Positions 8,641 through 18,155 are shown, counted from the first letter of the stretch. The stretch is DNA of 64,000 bases from JARRQJ01 sp037381915 (GCA_037381915.1 JARRQJ010000003.1:1-64000); one strand, 5' to 3'. Notes: generated by a model from the letters alone, not told the origin. Numbers and translations: made by a program.

Positions 8641-10686
8641 TTATTCCGTTTCCGTATCAGCCAATAAATCCAGGAATTGACGCTCATCCAGCACGGTCAC
8701 ATCCAAGGCGCGGGCCTTGTCCAATTTGGAGCCCGGCTCCTCACCGGCCACTACATAATCGGTTTTCGCCGATACGCTGCCGGTAACCTTCGCCCCTAAG
8801 ACCTGCAAGCGCTCCTTCGCCTCGTCCCGGGTCATGGCGCTCAGGGTGCCGGTCAGTACAAACGTCTTTCCCGTCAGCGGGGCCGCCGCGGCGTGGCGTT
8901 CCATCTTGGGCCAATGCACACCGGCTGTTTGCAGCTTCTGAATGACCTCGTGATTGTGGCGTTCGTGGAAGAACGCGGCGATCTGTTGCGCCACCACCGG
9001 CCCGATATCCGGCACCGCCTGCAAGGCCGCGACGTCAGCGACGGCAATGGCGTCCAGATTGCCGAAATGCCGTGCCAACGCCTGTGCCGTGGCCTCCCCC
9101 ACCTCGCGGATACCTAGCGCATAGAGAAAACGCGGCAAGGTAGTGGTCTTGCTCTTGTTCAAGGCATTCAGCAAATTTTCCGCCGACTTCGTGCCCATCC
9201 GCTCGAGCCCGGCCAGCTGTTCGACGCTGAGCCGGTATAGATCGGCCACGTCCTTCACCAACCCTTGTGCCACCAACTGATCTACCAGTTTCTCACCCAG
9301 ACCCTCGACGTCCATGGCGCGCCGTGAAGCGAAATGGCGGATCGCCTCCTTGCGCTGCGCCTCGCAATAGAGGCCGCCGCTGCAGCGGGCCGCCACTTCG
9401 CCTTCCACGCGCACCACTTCCGACCCGCAGACTGGGCACAGCTTGGGCATGTGAAATATCCGGGTGCCCGATGGCCGTCGATCCTTAACCGTGCTCACCA
9501 CCTCGGGTATTACATCGCCGGCGCGGCGGATGATCACGGTGTCACCCACCCGCACGTCCTTGCGATGCACCTCATCCTCGTTATGCAGGGTGGCATTGGA
9601 CACGGTGACCCCGGCCACGGCCACCGGTTCGAGACGCGCCACCGGCGTCAGGGTGCCGGTACGGCCCACCTGCACCTGGATGTCCAGCACCTTGGTCATC
9701 ACCTCCTCGGCGGGAAACTTATGGGCCACCGCCCAGCGCGGCGCACGCGCCACGAAACCCAGCTGCCGCTGCTGAGCTAGGCTGTCAACCTTGTACACCA
9801 CACCGTCGATTTCGTATCCCAACGCCGCACGCTTGGCGGCCATCCCGGCGTAATATTCCAGACAAGCCGCCACCCCCGCCACCAAGGCCCGTTCGGGTGA
9901 GATACGCAGACCCCATTCCAATAGTTGCTCCAGGATGGCACTGTGGTGACTCGCCAGCCGTCCACTTTCCACCTGTCCTACGCCGTAACAACAAATCTCC
10001 AATGGTCGCTGCGCGGTGATTCGCGGGTCTAATTGTCGCAGGCTACCTGCCGCAGCGTTACGTGGATTGGCAAAGACCTTGTCGCCCTTTTCCTCCTGCC
10101 GCACATTCAATTCACGAAAACCTTTCTTGGTCATATAGACCTCGCCACGCACCTCCAATGTTCGGGGATAACCCTTGCCTCGCAGCCGCAACGGCACGCT
10201 GGCGATGGTGCGCGCGTTCTGGCTGATGTCTTCACCGGTATAGCCATCGCCACGGGTGGCCGCCTTTACCAGCATACCATCCTCATACAGCAGGCTCACC
10301 GCCAGGCCGTCCAGCTTGGGCTCCGCGGCATAGCGCACCTCTTTCCTCTCCAGTCCTTCGCGCACCCGGCGATCGAAGGCGCGCACCTCGTCCTCGGAAA
10401 AGGCGTTGTCCAGGGATAGCATGGGAATGACATGCTTGACCTCGCCGAACTCGGTGAGCGGCGCTGCTCCCACTCGCTGGGTCGGCGAATCGGGCGTGAT
10501 CAGCTCGGGATGGTCGCGTTCCAGTTGCTGAAGCTCACGGAACAATTTGTCGAACTCCGCATCCGTAATCTCCGGGGCATCGAGCACGTAGTAACGATAG
10601 TTATGATAGTCGATCTGTTCGCGCAATGCCGCGGCGCGCTGTGCGACGTGCTTAGGAACCCGCTCGTTGTGCTTTGCCTTGCTCAT
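8641..10686 (-). CDS. ligA: NAD-dependent DNA ligase
   Basis: A 681-aa LigA, joining nicks in replication and repair with NAD as cofactor. The adenylated lysine is K124 in AEPKLDG. The Ia domain (YYVLDAPEITDAEFD), the nucleotidyltransferase motifs, the four-cysteine zinc finger (CPVCGSEV...CSGGLYC), helix-hairpin-helix repeats (GIREVGEATAQALARHFG) and a C-terminal BRCT domain (KTFVLTGTLSAMTRDEAKE) follow in the usual order. Length is normal for the family. It is separated from the TPR gene by 44 bp on the same strand and could be cotranscribed with it. Confidence 0.98.
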   Translation of the reverse strand: MSKAKHNERVPKHVAQRAAALREQIDYHNYRYYVLDAPEITDAEFDKLFRELQQLERDHPELITPDSPTQRVGAAPLTEFGEVKHVIPMLSLDNAFSEDEVRAFDRRVREGLERKEVRYAAEPKLDGLAVSLLYEDGMLVKAATRGDGYTGEDISQNARTIASVPLRLRGKGYPRTLEVRGEVYMTKKGFRELNVRQEEKGDKVFANPRNAAAGSLRQLDPRITAQRPLEICCYGVGQVESGRLASHHSAILEQLLEWGLRISPERALVAGVAACLEYYAGMAAKRAALGYEIDGVVYKVDSLAQQRQLGFVARAPRWAVAHKFPAEEVMTKVLDIQVQVGRTGTLTPVARLEPVAVAGVTVSNATLHNEDEVHRKDVRVGDTVIIRRAGDVIPEVVSTVKDRRPSGTRIFHMPKLCPVCGSEVVRVEGEVAARCSGGLYCEAQRKEAIRHFASRRAMDVEGLGEKLVDQLVAQGLVKDVADLYRLSVEQLAGLERMGTKSAENLLNALNKSKTTTLPRFLYALGIREVGEATAQALARHFGNLDAIAVADVAALQAVPDIGPVVAQQIAAFFHERHNHEVIQKLQTAGVHWPKMERHAAAAPLTGKTFVLTGTLSAMTRDEAKERLQVLGAKVTGSVSAKTDYVVAGEEPGSKLDKARALDVTVLDERQFLDLLADTETE

Positions 10687-10807
10687 GACGGGGTATAATG
10701 GCCTGGAAATCGTGAAATATTATCAACTAATCCGGGCTTAGGCGAACCGGACAATGTCCACGGCCTCCGATGACCTATATCCGGAAAGTGTGAACTTAGG
10801 GAACACC

Positions 10808-11347
10808 ATGAATCCTCAAACCGTTATAGACTTCTGGTTCCGTGAAATCGAACCGCGGCAGTGGTTTACCAAGGATAGCGAATTCGACCGCCTTATTGAA
10901 CGGCGCTTTCAAGGCGTTCACGAAGGGGCACTGAAGTGCGAGTTATTCCCCTGGCGCGATACATCGCAAGGCCGGCTGGCGGAAATCATTGTACTGGACC
11001 AATTCTCGCGCAACATATACCGTGATACCCCTCTCGCCTTTGCCTCCGACCCGCTGGCCCTGGTCCTGGCCCAGGAAGCGGTGCGAATCCAAGCCCAGCG
11101 CGATCTGCCACCCCAGCAAAGGCCCTTTCTTTACATGCCGTTCATGCACAGCGAGTCGCCGTTGATTCACGAGCAGGCTGTGGTATTGTTCGGCGAACCT
11201 GGGCTGGAGAAGAATCTGGAGTTCGAACTGCGCCACAAGGACATCATCGACCGCTTCGGCCGCTACCCGCATCGCAATACGGTGCTTGGGCGCGTCTCAA
11301 CCTCTGATGAGCTGGCATTTCTCAAAACGCCGGGCTCTTCGTTTTAA
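10808..11347 (+). CDS. DUF924 family protein
   Basis: A 179-aa cytoplasmic protein of the DUF924 family (TPR-like all-helical fold, no assigned reaction). Typical elements are VIDFWFRE at the start, EIIVLDQFSRNIYRDTPLAFASDP and the FLYMPFMHSES motif, then the conserved ending RFGRYPHRN. The start at 10808 is favoured because conservation begins at MNPQTVIDFW and AGGGA precedes it; the frame is open 54 bp further upstream. It diverges from ligA and converges on the FG-GAP lipoprotein gene. Its function cannot be deduced here. Confidence 0.9.
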   Translation: MNPQTVIDFWFREIEPRQWFTKDSEFDRLIERRFQGVHEGALKCELFPWRDTSQGRLAEIIVLDQFSRNIYRDTPLAFASDPLALVLAQEAVRIQAQRDLPPQQRPFLYMPFMHSESPLIHEQAVVLFGEPGLEKNLEFELRHKDIIDRFGRYPHRNTVLGRVSTSDELAFLKTPGSSF

Positions 11348-11359
11348 TTCAAATTAAAT

Positions 11360-14059
11360 TTAATGCCATCTGAGCGGATGAGGGCAGAAATGGGCTGTTG
11401 ATAAAAACATGCCGAAACTGTAGGCTTTGTCGAGGCTGAACGTCGCCGGCGGCATATCGCCTACCGTCCCGGTGTATGTGACACCCGAGCCGATGGTGAA
11501 GCCTAGCGAGGCCTCGGTGGTGCCGCCCACGGTTACACCCTGGGATTCGCCAACCGTGAAACCGAACAGTTCGCCTTCTTCCGTCGTTTTAACGGTGGTT
11601 TCATAGTGCAGGCCTAATGTGGTGGTCAGGCCTGCCACCTGACTTTCCGAAATCGATACCGACTGGCTGCCCTCACTGGCGCCGATGTCCTTCGGGCCGA
11701 TGCGCTTGGCATTTGCATACCCCAGCATCTGCGAGTAGGTCGGGTACGATTTCGGCACGCCGATAGTATGACTGAGCACGCTGCTGTCGATCTTGTCGCC
11801 AATCCCGACCAGACTGTCGTTATAGAATTGGCGGTCGATCTGCATGGTACGCGGACTGCGCGGCAGGGAAATCACCACATCCTTGCCGACCAAGTCCGGA
11901 TAAACCGGGTGCGAGAGAATCTTATAGGTGTATTGGTCATAAGGGACCACCGTGGCCACCACCGTGTCCTCCATGGGACCCGTGGTATAGGTCACCAGCT
12001 TGGTCAACTCATAGGCGTAACTCGCCTCCGCTTTGAGCGAAACACCCACCGACTGTTCCACTTCCGTCTTGACGGAGCCGAACTCAGGTACGCTGACACC
12101 ACCCGATACCCCGGTGTGATATGTAACAGATACCTCTTGGGATATTGAAGCATTTGTTCCAGAAGTCGTGCTGCTACCCCATGCCGTGGTGCAGACGTCG
12201 GTTACCTGCGAACCGTCGCTATAGCAAGGTGGCGCGGACAAGACGGCATGCACGATGGGCTCGCTGAACACAATACGGTGCGAACCCTTGCTAAATTTCA
12301 GCATCATGCTGTCCTTGTCCACATTGGCCGGGACCACCATGGGCAGCCCGACATTTGACGCGCCGCTGAACATCTTTTTGGCGTACAGCAGGCCATTGCT
12401 GGCATAGTTGGTTCCAAGCACGTTCTTCTTGCCCCAGAGTCCGGTTTCTGGATCGAATCCCCAGATTGTGACCGCATACGACGTGTCACTGGAGTAGCAT
12501 TTGCAACCGCTTTTGTAGGAACTACCAGTGACAACGGGACCGGAATTGTTGTAGACCAGGATATCCTCCTTGCCGTCCGCATTGACATCCGCGGCCGCCA
12601 TCACCAGGCTGTCGCGCCGAACCTGGGCGCGTCCGTTGTTACTGTCGCTCTGCTTGAACATGTAGCCGAACGGGATTTTCGCCTCGACCTGCTTCGTGGA
12701 AGTATCGGAGGAGTCGACCATCATGATGTCCCACGGGTGCGCGGCATGCTTGAAGTCTTCGTATACCACGCCATTGACCTGGATCTCGTCGATCTGATCT
12801 CCGTCGATGTCCAGCCTATTGGCCCAGATGTGGGCTGTCCAACCGTTGTTGCCGCTCTGCTCGCAGCTAGAGGGACCTTGATCGGTATTGTAATCAGTTC
12901 CGAGGTTCGCAAATCCATTATGCGCGTCATCGAGAACGTACTGGATTACAGGCAGGGCATCGCAATAGACGGGGAAATCAGTCGAATTACTACTACCAGG
13001 TGCTCGCGTCAGGCCCGCCAGTACCACCTCATCCATAGCGTCGCCGTCCACATCCCCCATGGCGATGGTTGCGGTGACTGCATTGTAGGTAGAAGCACCG
13101 ACATCGCCGGTGACACGCCCCGCCCTGATCTCCGCGAAGTTAGCGGATTGGTCGTCGTAAATGTGGTAGTCGCTACGTCCTGTTCCAGGTGAGCCGTTGG
13201 TTCCGCCGCCCCACGTCTCATTGATCACGACGCCGAGTTCCATGCTCGCATCAAGATCGAGTTGGCCAACGGCCAGTTCGATACCCAGGGTACTACCGCC
13301 CGGCCCCTGCGTCCCGGTATAGGTCTTGCTTTTGCTGGAATCGATGCTGTAGGTGGCGGTCTTGCTGCCGATCAGAAAATCCAGTGTCACCGTGCCGGCT
13401 TTGTCATCAGCATAGGCAATAGCGATATCATCTGTGCCGTCGCCATTGAAGTCGCCGCAGATTACTCGTAGCTCGGAGGGGGTTTCGATAGTGGTCAGCA
13501 CGCTTGTCGGCGACTCGGCGAAATTCTCCGTTTGATCATCGACGATCTTGAGCCGAATGGCTTTATCGGTGCTATCCCACCATGCCTCTACGATTTCATC
13601 GTACCCATCGCCGTCGACATCGCCGGCCGCCGAGGCGTTGAGGCTAGAGTCCTTCCAGGTCTGATCCAGGGGACTCGTATTTAGTTTTTTGGTGCTATCC
13701 GGTTTATCGGGTACACCTGGAACATTGCTGATGCCGGGTTGGAATTTGATGATGTTGACATCGTCATCGGCTGCGGTCAGCGGTAGTCCCGCGATAAACA
13801 GTTCATCATTTTTATTTAAGGTCTTCTTTGCGCCCAAGGGGGCAAAGCTATCCGGCAGCGGATTTGCTTTCTCGTCTACGCGCGCTGTCTGGGTAGTATC
13901 GACATTGAGGTTGTGCAGCGTAGCTGCAACATTGTCCGTGCTCGTTTGATTACCGCTAACACCGCTATTGCCGCCATCCCCTCCGCCTCCGCCACCGCCA
14001 CCGCATGCCGTCAGAACAAACGTCACCATCACACAAAGAATAGAAGCCGCTTTGGTCAT
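11360..14059 (-). CDS. FG-GAP/VCBS repeat lipoprotein with beta-rich C-terminal domain
   Basis: An 899-aa predicted lipoprotein. A signal peptide ends in the lipobox LTAC with C19 as the lipidation site, followed by an octaglycine linker. Residues ~130-520 carry at least five FG-GAP-type calcium loops, such as DVDGDGYDE, DFNGDGTDD, DVDGDAMDE, DIDGDQIDE and DVNADGKED, implying a beta-propeller. The last third is rich in alternating V, T, S and G (SVTYHTGVSGGVSV, TLGLHYETTVKTTEEGE) and looks like an extended beta structure. The start at 14059 has GGAGGAG 7 bp upstream. The extreme C-terminus, after SFGMF, may be frameshifted in a T5 run. Surface or outer-membrane location is inferred; ligand unknown. 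Confidence 0.75.
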   Translation of the reverse strand: MTKAASILCVMVTFVLTACGGGGGGGGDGGNSGVSGNQTSTDNVAATLHNLNVDTTQTARVDEKANPLPDSFAPLGAKKTLNKNDELFIAGLPLTAADDDVNIIKFQPGISNVPGVPDKPDSTKKLNTSPLDQTWKDSSLNASAAGDVDGDGYDEIVEAWWDSTDKAIRLKIVDDQTENFAESPTSVLTTIETPSELRVICGDFNGDGTDDIAIAYADDKAGTVTLDFLIGSKTATYSIDSSKSKTYTGTQGPGGSTLGIELAVGQLDLDASMELGVVINETWGGGTNGSPGTGRSDYHIYDDQSANFAEIRAGRVTGDVGASTYNAVTATIAMGDVDGDAMDEVVLAGLTRAPGSSNSTDFPVYCDALPVIQYVLDDAHNGFANLGTDYNTDQGPSSCEQSGNNGWTAHIWANRLDIDGDQIDEIQVNGVVYEDFKHAAHPWDIMMVDSSDTSTKQVEAKIPFGYMFKQSDSNNGRAQVRRDSLVMAAADVNADGKEDILVYNNSGPVVTGSSYKSGCKCYSSDTSYAVTIWGFDPETGLWGKKNVLGTNYASNGLLYAKKMFSGASNVGLPMVVPANVDKDSMMLKFSKGSHRIVFSEPIVHAVLSAPPCYSDGSQVTDVCTTAWGSSTTSGTNASISQEVSVTYHTGVSGGVSVPEFGSVKTEVEQSVGVSLKAEASYAYELTKLVTYTTGPMEDTVVATVVPYDQYTYKILSHPVYPDLVGKDVVISLPRSPRTMQIDRQFYNDSLVGIGDKIDSSVLSHTIGVPKSYPTYSQMLGYANAKRIGPKDIGASEGSQSVSISESQVAGLTTTLGLHYETTVKTTEEGELFGFTVGESQGVTVGGTTEASLGFTIGSGVTYTGTVGDMPPATFSLDKAYSFGMFLSTAHFCPHPLRWH

Positions 14060-14584
14060 CGTTAACTCCTCCAATTAGCATTCTTAGTTAAGGAACGTCG
14101 ATGCTAAACGTGACCCGTGGTAGTTCCCCCCCAAGGCACATGACGCCGCCGTATCGTCGCCCCCTTTATTCCTAGCCATGATCATTTGGATTTAGTATTA
14201 CCACCAAGCTGTACTCTTTGGGCTCAGTACATGCTCGACGGTGTGATCCCTTGAAACTGCAAGAAGAATAGCCATTATTTTTGTAAGGGATTGATGGCGC
14301 CTGACAACAGCCCTCACCCCACTACGACTTATCCAACCAGCGGAATTTCATGGCGCTCCCCCCGGCTGTCACTTCCTTGTCACCGTGCATCAAGGATAAT
14401 TAGTTGGATAGGACACTAACAAAGTCATGTATGTGGCAAAATTAGCCATCTGGCTATTTTCATGTGGCAATCACGATCATATGGAGCACCGTTTGTCATA
14501 CGTGGCTACCAATAAGCCTCTTTAAACAAGCGATTAAGGGTAGGAAATCAAGTCGCGGCTGTAAGTAGGGCTTGTTATCACTAA
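14060..14584. other. 525-bp intergenic region between divergent genes
   Basis: This region separates the FG-GAP lipoprotein gene (leftward) from the NarL-type regulator (rightward). I find no convincing open reading frame or RNA gene. It is less GC-rich than its surroundings and holds the repeat element at 14431-14470. It presumably contains the promoters of both flanking genes. Confidence 0.5.
14430..14470. promoter_or_regulatory. Direct repeats flanking an inverted repeat (candidate operator)
   Basis: ATGTGGCAA occurs at 14431-14439 and again at 14462-14470, 31 bp apart, or close to three helical turns. Between them is a near-perfect inverted repeat (AAAATTAGCC at 14438-14447 and GGCTATTTT at 14452-14460). 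It lies about 115 bp before the NarL-type regulator gene, a suitable place for an activator or autoregulatory site. No known protein is assigned. Confidence 0.4.
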
Positions 14585-15241
14585 ATGGATATCCATCGAC
14601 AAATGAAAGCACTGATAATCGATGACCATCCGGTATTCATCGCCGCCCTGGAAACCCTGCTCAAGAACATGTACCAGGACATCGGTATCGATACTGCCAC
14701 TTCAGCCGAAGCTGCGTTACGTCATATCGAATACCATCCCGATTATCAATTCATCCTGCTTGATCTCACCATGCCTGGCCTGGACGGCTTCGCCTTTTTG
14801 CGGGCGTTGGAACAACGTAAGCTACCGATCCCTATAATCATCATCTCATCCTGCGAAGTGCCGGAAACCATCCACGCCTGCATCAACGCCGGAGCAGTGG
14901 GCTATATCCCCAAGTCCTATGACCTGGAACAGATGGCGCAGGCGATCGAACGTATCCACGACGGTGAAATCTACCTGCCGCAAGCGCTCACGCAAACGAG
15001 CGCGCAAACGGACGAGGCGGCCGTTAGACGGCGTTGCGAGCAAATCGGTATTACCACCAAAACCTACCAGGTTTTGGTGTGGCTGGCCAAAGGCAAGACC
15101 AATAAAGAGATCGCCGACGAGCTGAATATCTCGGTACATACGGTGAAGGCACATCTGGCCAAACTGTATGAACGACTGCAGACCGGCAATCGGATGGATA
15201 CGGCGATGGAGGCAATACGCCTGGGCTTGATTGACGGCTGA
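14585..15241 (+). CDS. NarL/LuxR-family response regulator
   Basis: A 218-aa two-component regulator. The receiver domain carries the acidic pair D13/D14 (IIDDHP), the phosphoacceptor D60 (ILLDLTMPGLDG) and the lysine in GYIPKS. The C-terminal LuxR-type helix-turn-helix is GITTKTYQVLVWLAKGKTNKEIADELNISVHTVKAHL (seen in pieces: GKTNKEIADELNIS, VHTVKAHLAKLYERL). It converges on a hybrid sensor kinase 21 bp away, so the two are likely partners. A second ATG six codons in (14603) is a possible alternative start; neither has a strong ribosome binding site. Confidence 0.92.
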   Translation: MDIHRQMKALIIDDHPVFIAALETLLKNMYQDIGIDTATSAEAALRHIEYHPDYQFILLDLTMPGLDGFAFLRALEQRKLPIPIIIISSCEVPETIHACINAGAVGYIPKSYDLEQMAQAIERIHDGEIYLPQALTQTSAQTDEAAVRRRCEQIGITTKTYQVLVWLAKGKTNKEIADELNISVHTVKAHLAKLYERLQTGNRMDTAMEAIRLGLIDG

Positions 15242-15262
15242 ACCGTATTCCTTGGTGCGGAG

Positions 15263-17341
15263 CTACTCCACCATTAACCGGTGCAAAAGACTGCGCAGGG
15301 TAACGGGAGCTACCGGTTTACTCAATACCGGATAGCGACTCCCACGGAGCCTGCTCAACTCCTCTGGATTGACATCCCCCGTTATGATCACCGCCTTGCT
15401 CCGTCTTCCCCCTTTTTCGTTCAGCGTCTCAATTACTTCAAGACCGGTATGGCCATCGGCGAGGCGATAGTCGGCGATAATCACATCGATCTCTTCATCT
15501 GCCGCCACTCGCACGGCATCCTCCAGGGAGTCGGCCGTCAGCACGGCGCACGTCCAACTGGTCAGCAGATCCCGGGTGGCGGCAAGGACATCCGGATCAT
15601 CGTCCACTACCAGCACGACGGCGCCCTGTAGACGATAACCGCGCTCCTCGTGGGTGAGGGGCGCGCCATTTTGCCGTGGCAATGGTACCCCTTCCGGCAC
15701 CGCCAGTCTGAAACAGGTACCGCGGCCCATGCGGGAAATGAGTCTCAATTGATAGCCAAGCAGTTGATTCAAACGCTGCACGATGGAAAGCCCCAGGCCG
15801 AGCCCTTTGCGTCGGTCACGACCCCGATTGTCCAGCTGGACGAATTTGTCGAAGATCGCCTGCTGCTGTTCCGCCGGAATACCGGGGCCGCAGTCCCACA
15901 CCTCAATGCGCCACCTGTCGCCGCGTCTACGTGCCGCAATCAACACACCGGGGGCACGACTATGTTTAATGGCGTTGTCTACCAGATTGGCAAGCACCCG
16001 GTAGAGCAGGGTTGCATCGGAATAAAGCCATGCACGGGTCGAACGGAGGCGCAGTCCGACATCATGCTCCCGCGCCAGGGAGGTAAACTCATTTTCAAGC
16101 CGGGTGAAGAGCTGCGCCAGCGGGAAGTGAGTCATGTTAGGTTTCAGGGTACCGGCATCGAGATGTGAGATATCGAGCAAGGCGTTCAGGATATCACTCA
16201 AAGCAAACTGCGAGTTGCTGATCTGCGCCAGGACCCCTTCCGCATTTTCATCCTGTAACAACTCTTTCAACTGCCCTATCTGCAGGCTCATGGCATGCAG
16301 CGGCTGACGCAGGTCGTGGCTTGCGGCTGCGAGAAAATCTGTTTTGGCGCGGGTTGCCTGTTCAGCCGCTTCGCGCGCCGTCCTGGCCTCCTCTTCACTT
16401 GCCCGCAGCTCCTGGGTGCTGAACTCGACTTTTCTTCTCAGCTGCCGGTTCCAGGCCAGAGTGACGCCGAAGCCAGCGACAGTCAGCGCAACAGTAAAGG
16501 CAATGACTTGCTCCCGCGTGGGTTTCCAGGACCCGGACTGCAGACCAACCCATTTGCGATAGATAGCCTGCCGCTCCTCACTGCCGATCGAGGCGACACC
16601 TTTCTGCAACAGGTGCTGCAGCATGGGCCAGTCCCGGCGCGAAGCAAGTGCCAGTTTGTATGAGAATTCCGTCAGGCTGCTGATATGAAGATTAGTAATC
16701 TTCCATTTTTCAATCGCGTAGGAGGTGGTGGCCAGATTCAACAGTCCGGCGTCTGCCTCGCCCGTGGAGACCCTCTGTAGCAGAGTCATTACATCCGCGG
16801 CCATGCGCAGTTCTATTTGTGGATGGCTATTACGTAGAAATTCGTTGACGCCAAAACCCTTGATGGTAAGGAGCTGCTTGCCATGTAGCGCTTCAAGCGA
16901 TGAGACGTCCTCCCCCGCACGGGTAATGATCACATCCGGATACGCCACGTAGGGTGCGGTGAAACGCATATACTTCAGACGTTCTGGCGTCTCCGTCGCC
17001 ACCGCGACCATATCGGCCTTGTGTGTCTTGATCAGCTGCAGCGCCTGTGCCCAACTCACGGGGAGCCTATATTCAAAGCGAATTCCAAGGTTTTGGGAGA
17101 TGATCTCAAGATAATCATTGGCCAGCCCGACGGACTCCCCCGCATCATTTTTGAACTGAAAGGGGGCGTAATCGGGGTCGGATGCGACGCGGATAACCGG
17201 GTGCGCGTTGACCCATCTCTGCTCTTCCGCCGTCAGAACCAAGCCGGGCGAATTGCCTGGATGCGCTACCTTACCCCCAAGGCAGGTGCCTGTGAAAAGC
17301 ACGAAGAGCAAGAAAAGCAAAATGGTGCGCGCTGAACTCAT
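15263..17341 (-). CDS. Hybrid sensor histidine kinase with periplasmic solute-binding domain
   Basis: A 692-aa BvgS/EvgS-like kinase. After a signal sequence, a bacterial SBP_bac_3 domain (VIRVASDPDYAPFQFKNDAG to about residue 265) would sense a small ligand in the periplasm. One transmembrane helix (VIAFTVALTVAGFGVTLAW, ~280-298) leads to a coiled linker, the HisKA box (ASHDLRQPLHAM, phosphorylated His near residue 343), the HATPase domain (GPGIPAEQQQAIFDKF; KGLGLGLSIVQRL) and a C-terminal receiver (VVDDDPDVLAATRDLL, IIADYRLADG, LSKPV). There is no Hpt domain, so transfer to the neighbouring NarL-type regulator would need the kinase itself or another phosphotransfer protein. Confidence 0.93.
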   Translation of the reverse strand: MSSARTILLFLLFVLFTGTCLGGKVAHPGNSPGLVLTAEEQRWVNAHPVIRVASDPDYAPFQFKNDAGESVGLANDYLEIISQNLGIRFEYRLPVSWAQALQLIKTHKADMVAVATETPERLKYMRFTAPYVAYPDVIITRAGEDVSSLEALHGKQLLTIKGFGVNEFLRNSHPQIELRMAADVMTLLQRVSTGEADAGLLNLATTSYAIEKWKITNLHISSLTEFSYKLALASRRDWPMLQHLLQKGVASIGSEERQAIYRKWVGLQSGSWKPTREQVIAFTVALTVAGFGVTLAWNRQLRRKVEFSTQELRASEEEARTAREAAEQATRAKTDFLAAASHDLRQPLHAMSLQIGQLKELLQDENAEGVLAQISNSQFALSDILNALLDISHLDAGTLKPNMTHFPLAQLFTRLENEFTSLAREHDVGLRLRSTRAWLYSDATLLYRVLANLVDNAIKHSRAPGVLIAARRRGDRWRIEVWDCGPGIPAEQQQAIFDKFVQLDNRGRDRRKGLGLGLSIVQRLNQLLGYQLRLISRMGRGTCFRLAVPEGVPLPRQNGAPLTHEERGYRLQGAVVLVVDDDPDVLAATRDLLTSWTCAVLTADSLEDAVRVAADEEIDVIIADYRLADGHTGLEVIETLNEKGGRRSKAVIITGDVNPEELSRLRGSRYPVLSKPVAPVTLRSLLHRLMVE

Positions 17342-17564
17342 GACAATGGATTATGGGATCCGTAAACCTGGGAGATCGATACCTGAATAATCAGAGTTTC
17401 ACCCTAATGTTGCATATAATATCGATTTAATACCAATAATTTTCTTACGGAAGTTTAGTCTCCCCTCAATAAATTGTCATAATTGCCGTCTTAATCCATG
17501 ATCCATCCTGATTTTTTGGTGTATGCACTGCGCAATTGCACCGTATTGGCCATATGAGACTACA

Positions 17565-18074
17565 ATGACGGATTACAGCGAAATCATCCTCGGGCAACAT
17601 CAAGAACCCATCGACCTGGCGGACAGCGAGGCTCAGCGCAGTGCCGCGGTCGCGCTGGCCCTGCAGGCACGGCGCAGTGTGGATATCTTCACCCGTGACC
17701 TCGATAGAAAGATTTATGATTACAGGAAATTTCTCGACGGCCTGCAGAATCTGGCTGTCAACCACCGGGGACTGATTCGCATCCTGGTGAAGGATTCGGG
17801 CAATGCGGTCAAATACGGCCACCGCCTGATCGCCCTCAGCCAGCGCCTAACCAGTTTCATTGAGATCCGCAAAGTGGCGGAGGATTATAAGGAGTTTAAT
17901 GAGGCTTTTCTGATCGCGGACGAAACCGGCTACGTGCACCGCAAACATGCCGATCGCTTCGAGGGCGTCGCCCGATTCAATGCCGCCAAGGAAGCCGCGA
18001 ACCTACTGATCTTCTTTAACGAGGTGTGGAGGAACAGTGAGCCCGACGCCGACCTGCGGCGGATATATCTCTAA
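17565..18074 (+). CDS. Conserved hypothetical protein (DUF7931-like)
   Basis: A 169-aa soluble protein. The visible hallmarks are LQARRSVDIFTRDLDRKIYD near residue 45, a basic helical stretch and an aspartate-rich ILVKDSGNAVKYGHRLIAL region, with VHRKHADRFEGVARFN near the end. This arrangement resembles a family recently named DUF7931, whose pattern recalls a degenerate phospholipase D fold. Function is unknown and the family assignment is from memory of the pattern. The ATG at 17565 is preferred; the same frame extends 42 bp upstream. It is a single-gene unit. Confidence 0.6.
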   Translation: MTDYSEIILGQHQEPIDLADSEAQRSAAVALALQARRSVDIFTRDLDRKIYDYRKFLDGLQNLAVNHRGLIRILVKDSGNAVKYGHRLIALSQRLTSFIEIRKVAEDYKEFNEAFLIADETGYVHRKHADRFEGVARFNAAKEAANLLIFFNEVWRNSEPDADLRRIYL

Positions 18075-18137
18075 TGTGGCTCTGCTTGATACATCATCCC
18101 GGCGCAAACCTGGATGAGGATTCATCAAAGCCGTGGT

Positions 18138-18155
18138 TTCCGGCTTCCGCCGGAA
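18138..18155. repeat. Short REP-like hairpin
   Basis: TTCCGGC (18138-18144) and GCCGGAA (18149-18155) form a 7-bp stem with a TTCC loop, followed by TGACGG. Such hairpins are a common dispersed intergenic palindrome type in proteobacteria. It lies downstream of the DUF7931-like gene and the convergent mutL and may help end transcription. Only one copy was noticed in this window. Confidence 0.35.

Noticed and set aside
13975..14010. Run of eight glycines as a possible phase-variable tract
   Set aside because: The glycine codons vary (GGT, GGC, GGA, GGG), so there is no homopolymer or perfect unit for slippage.
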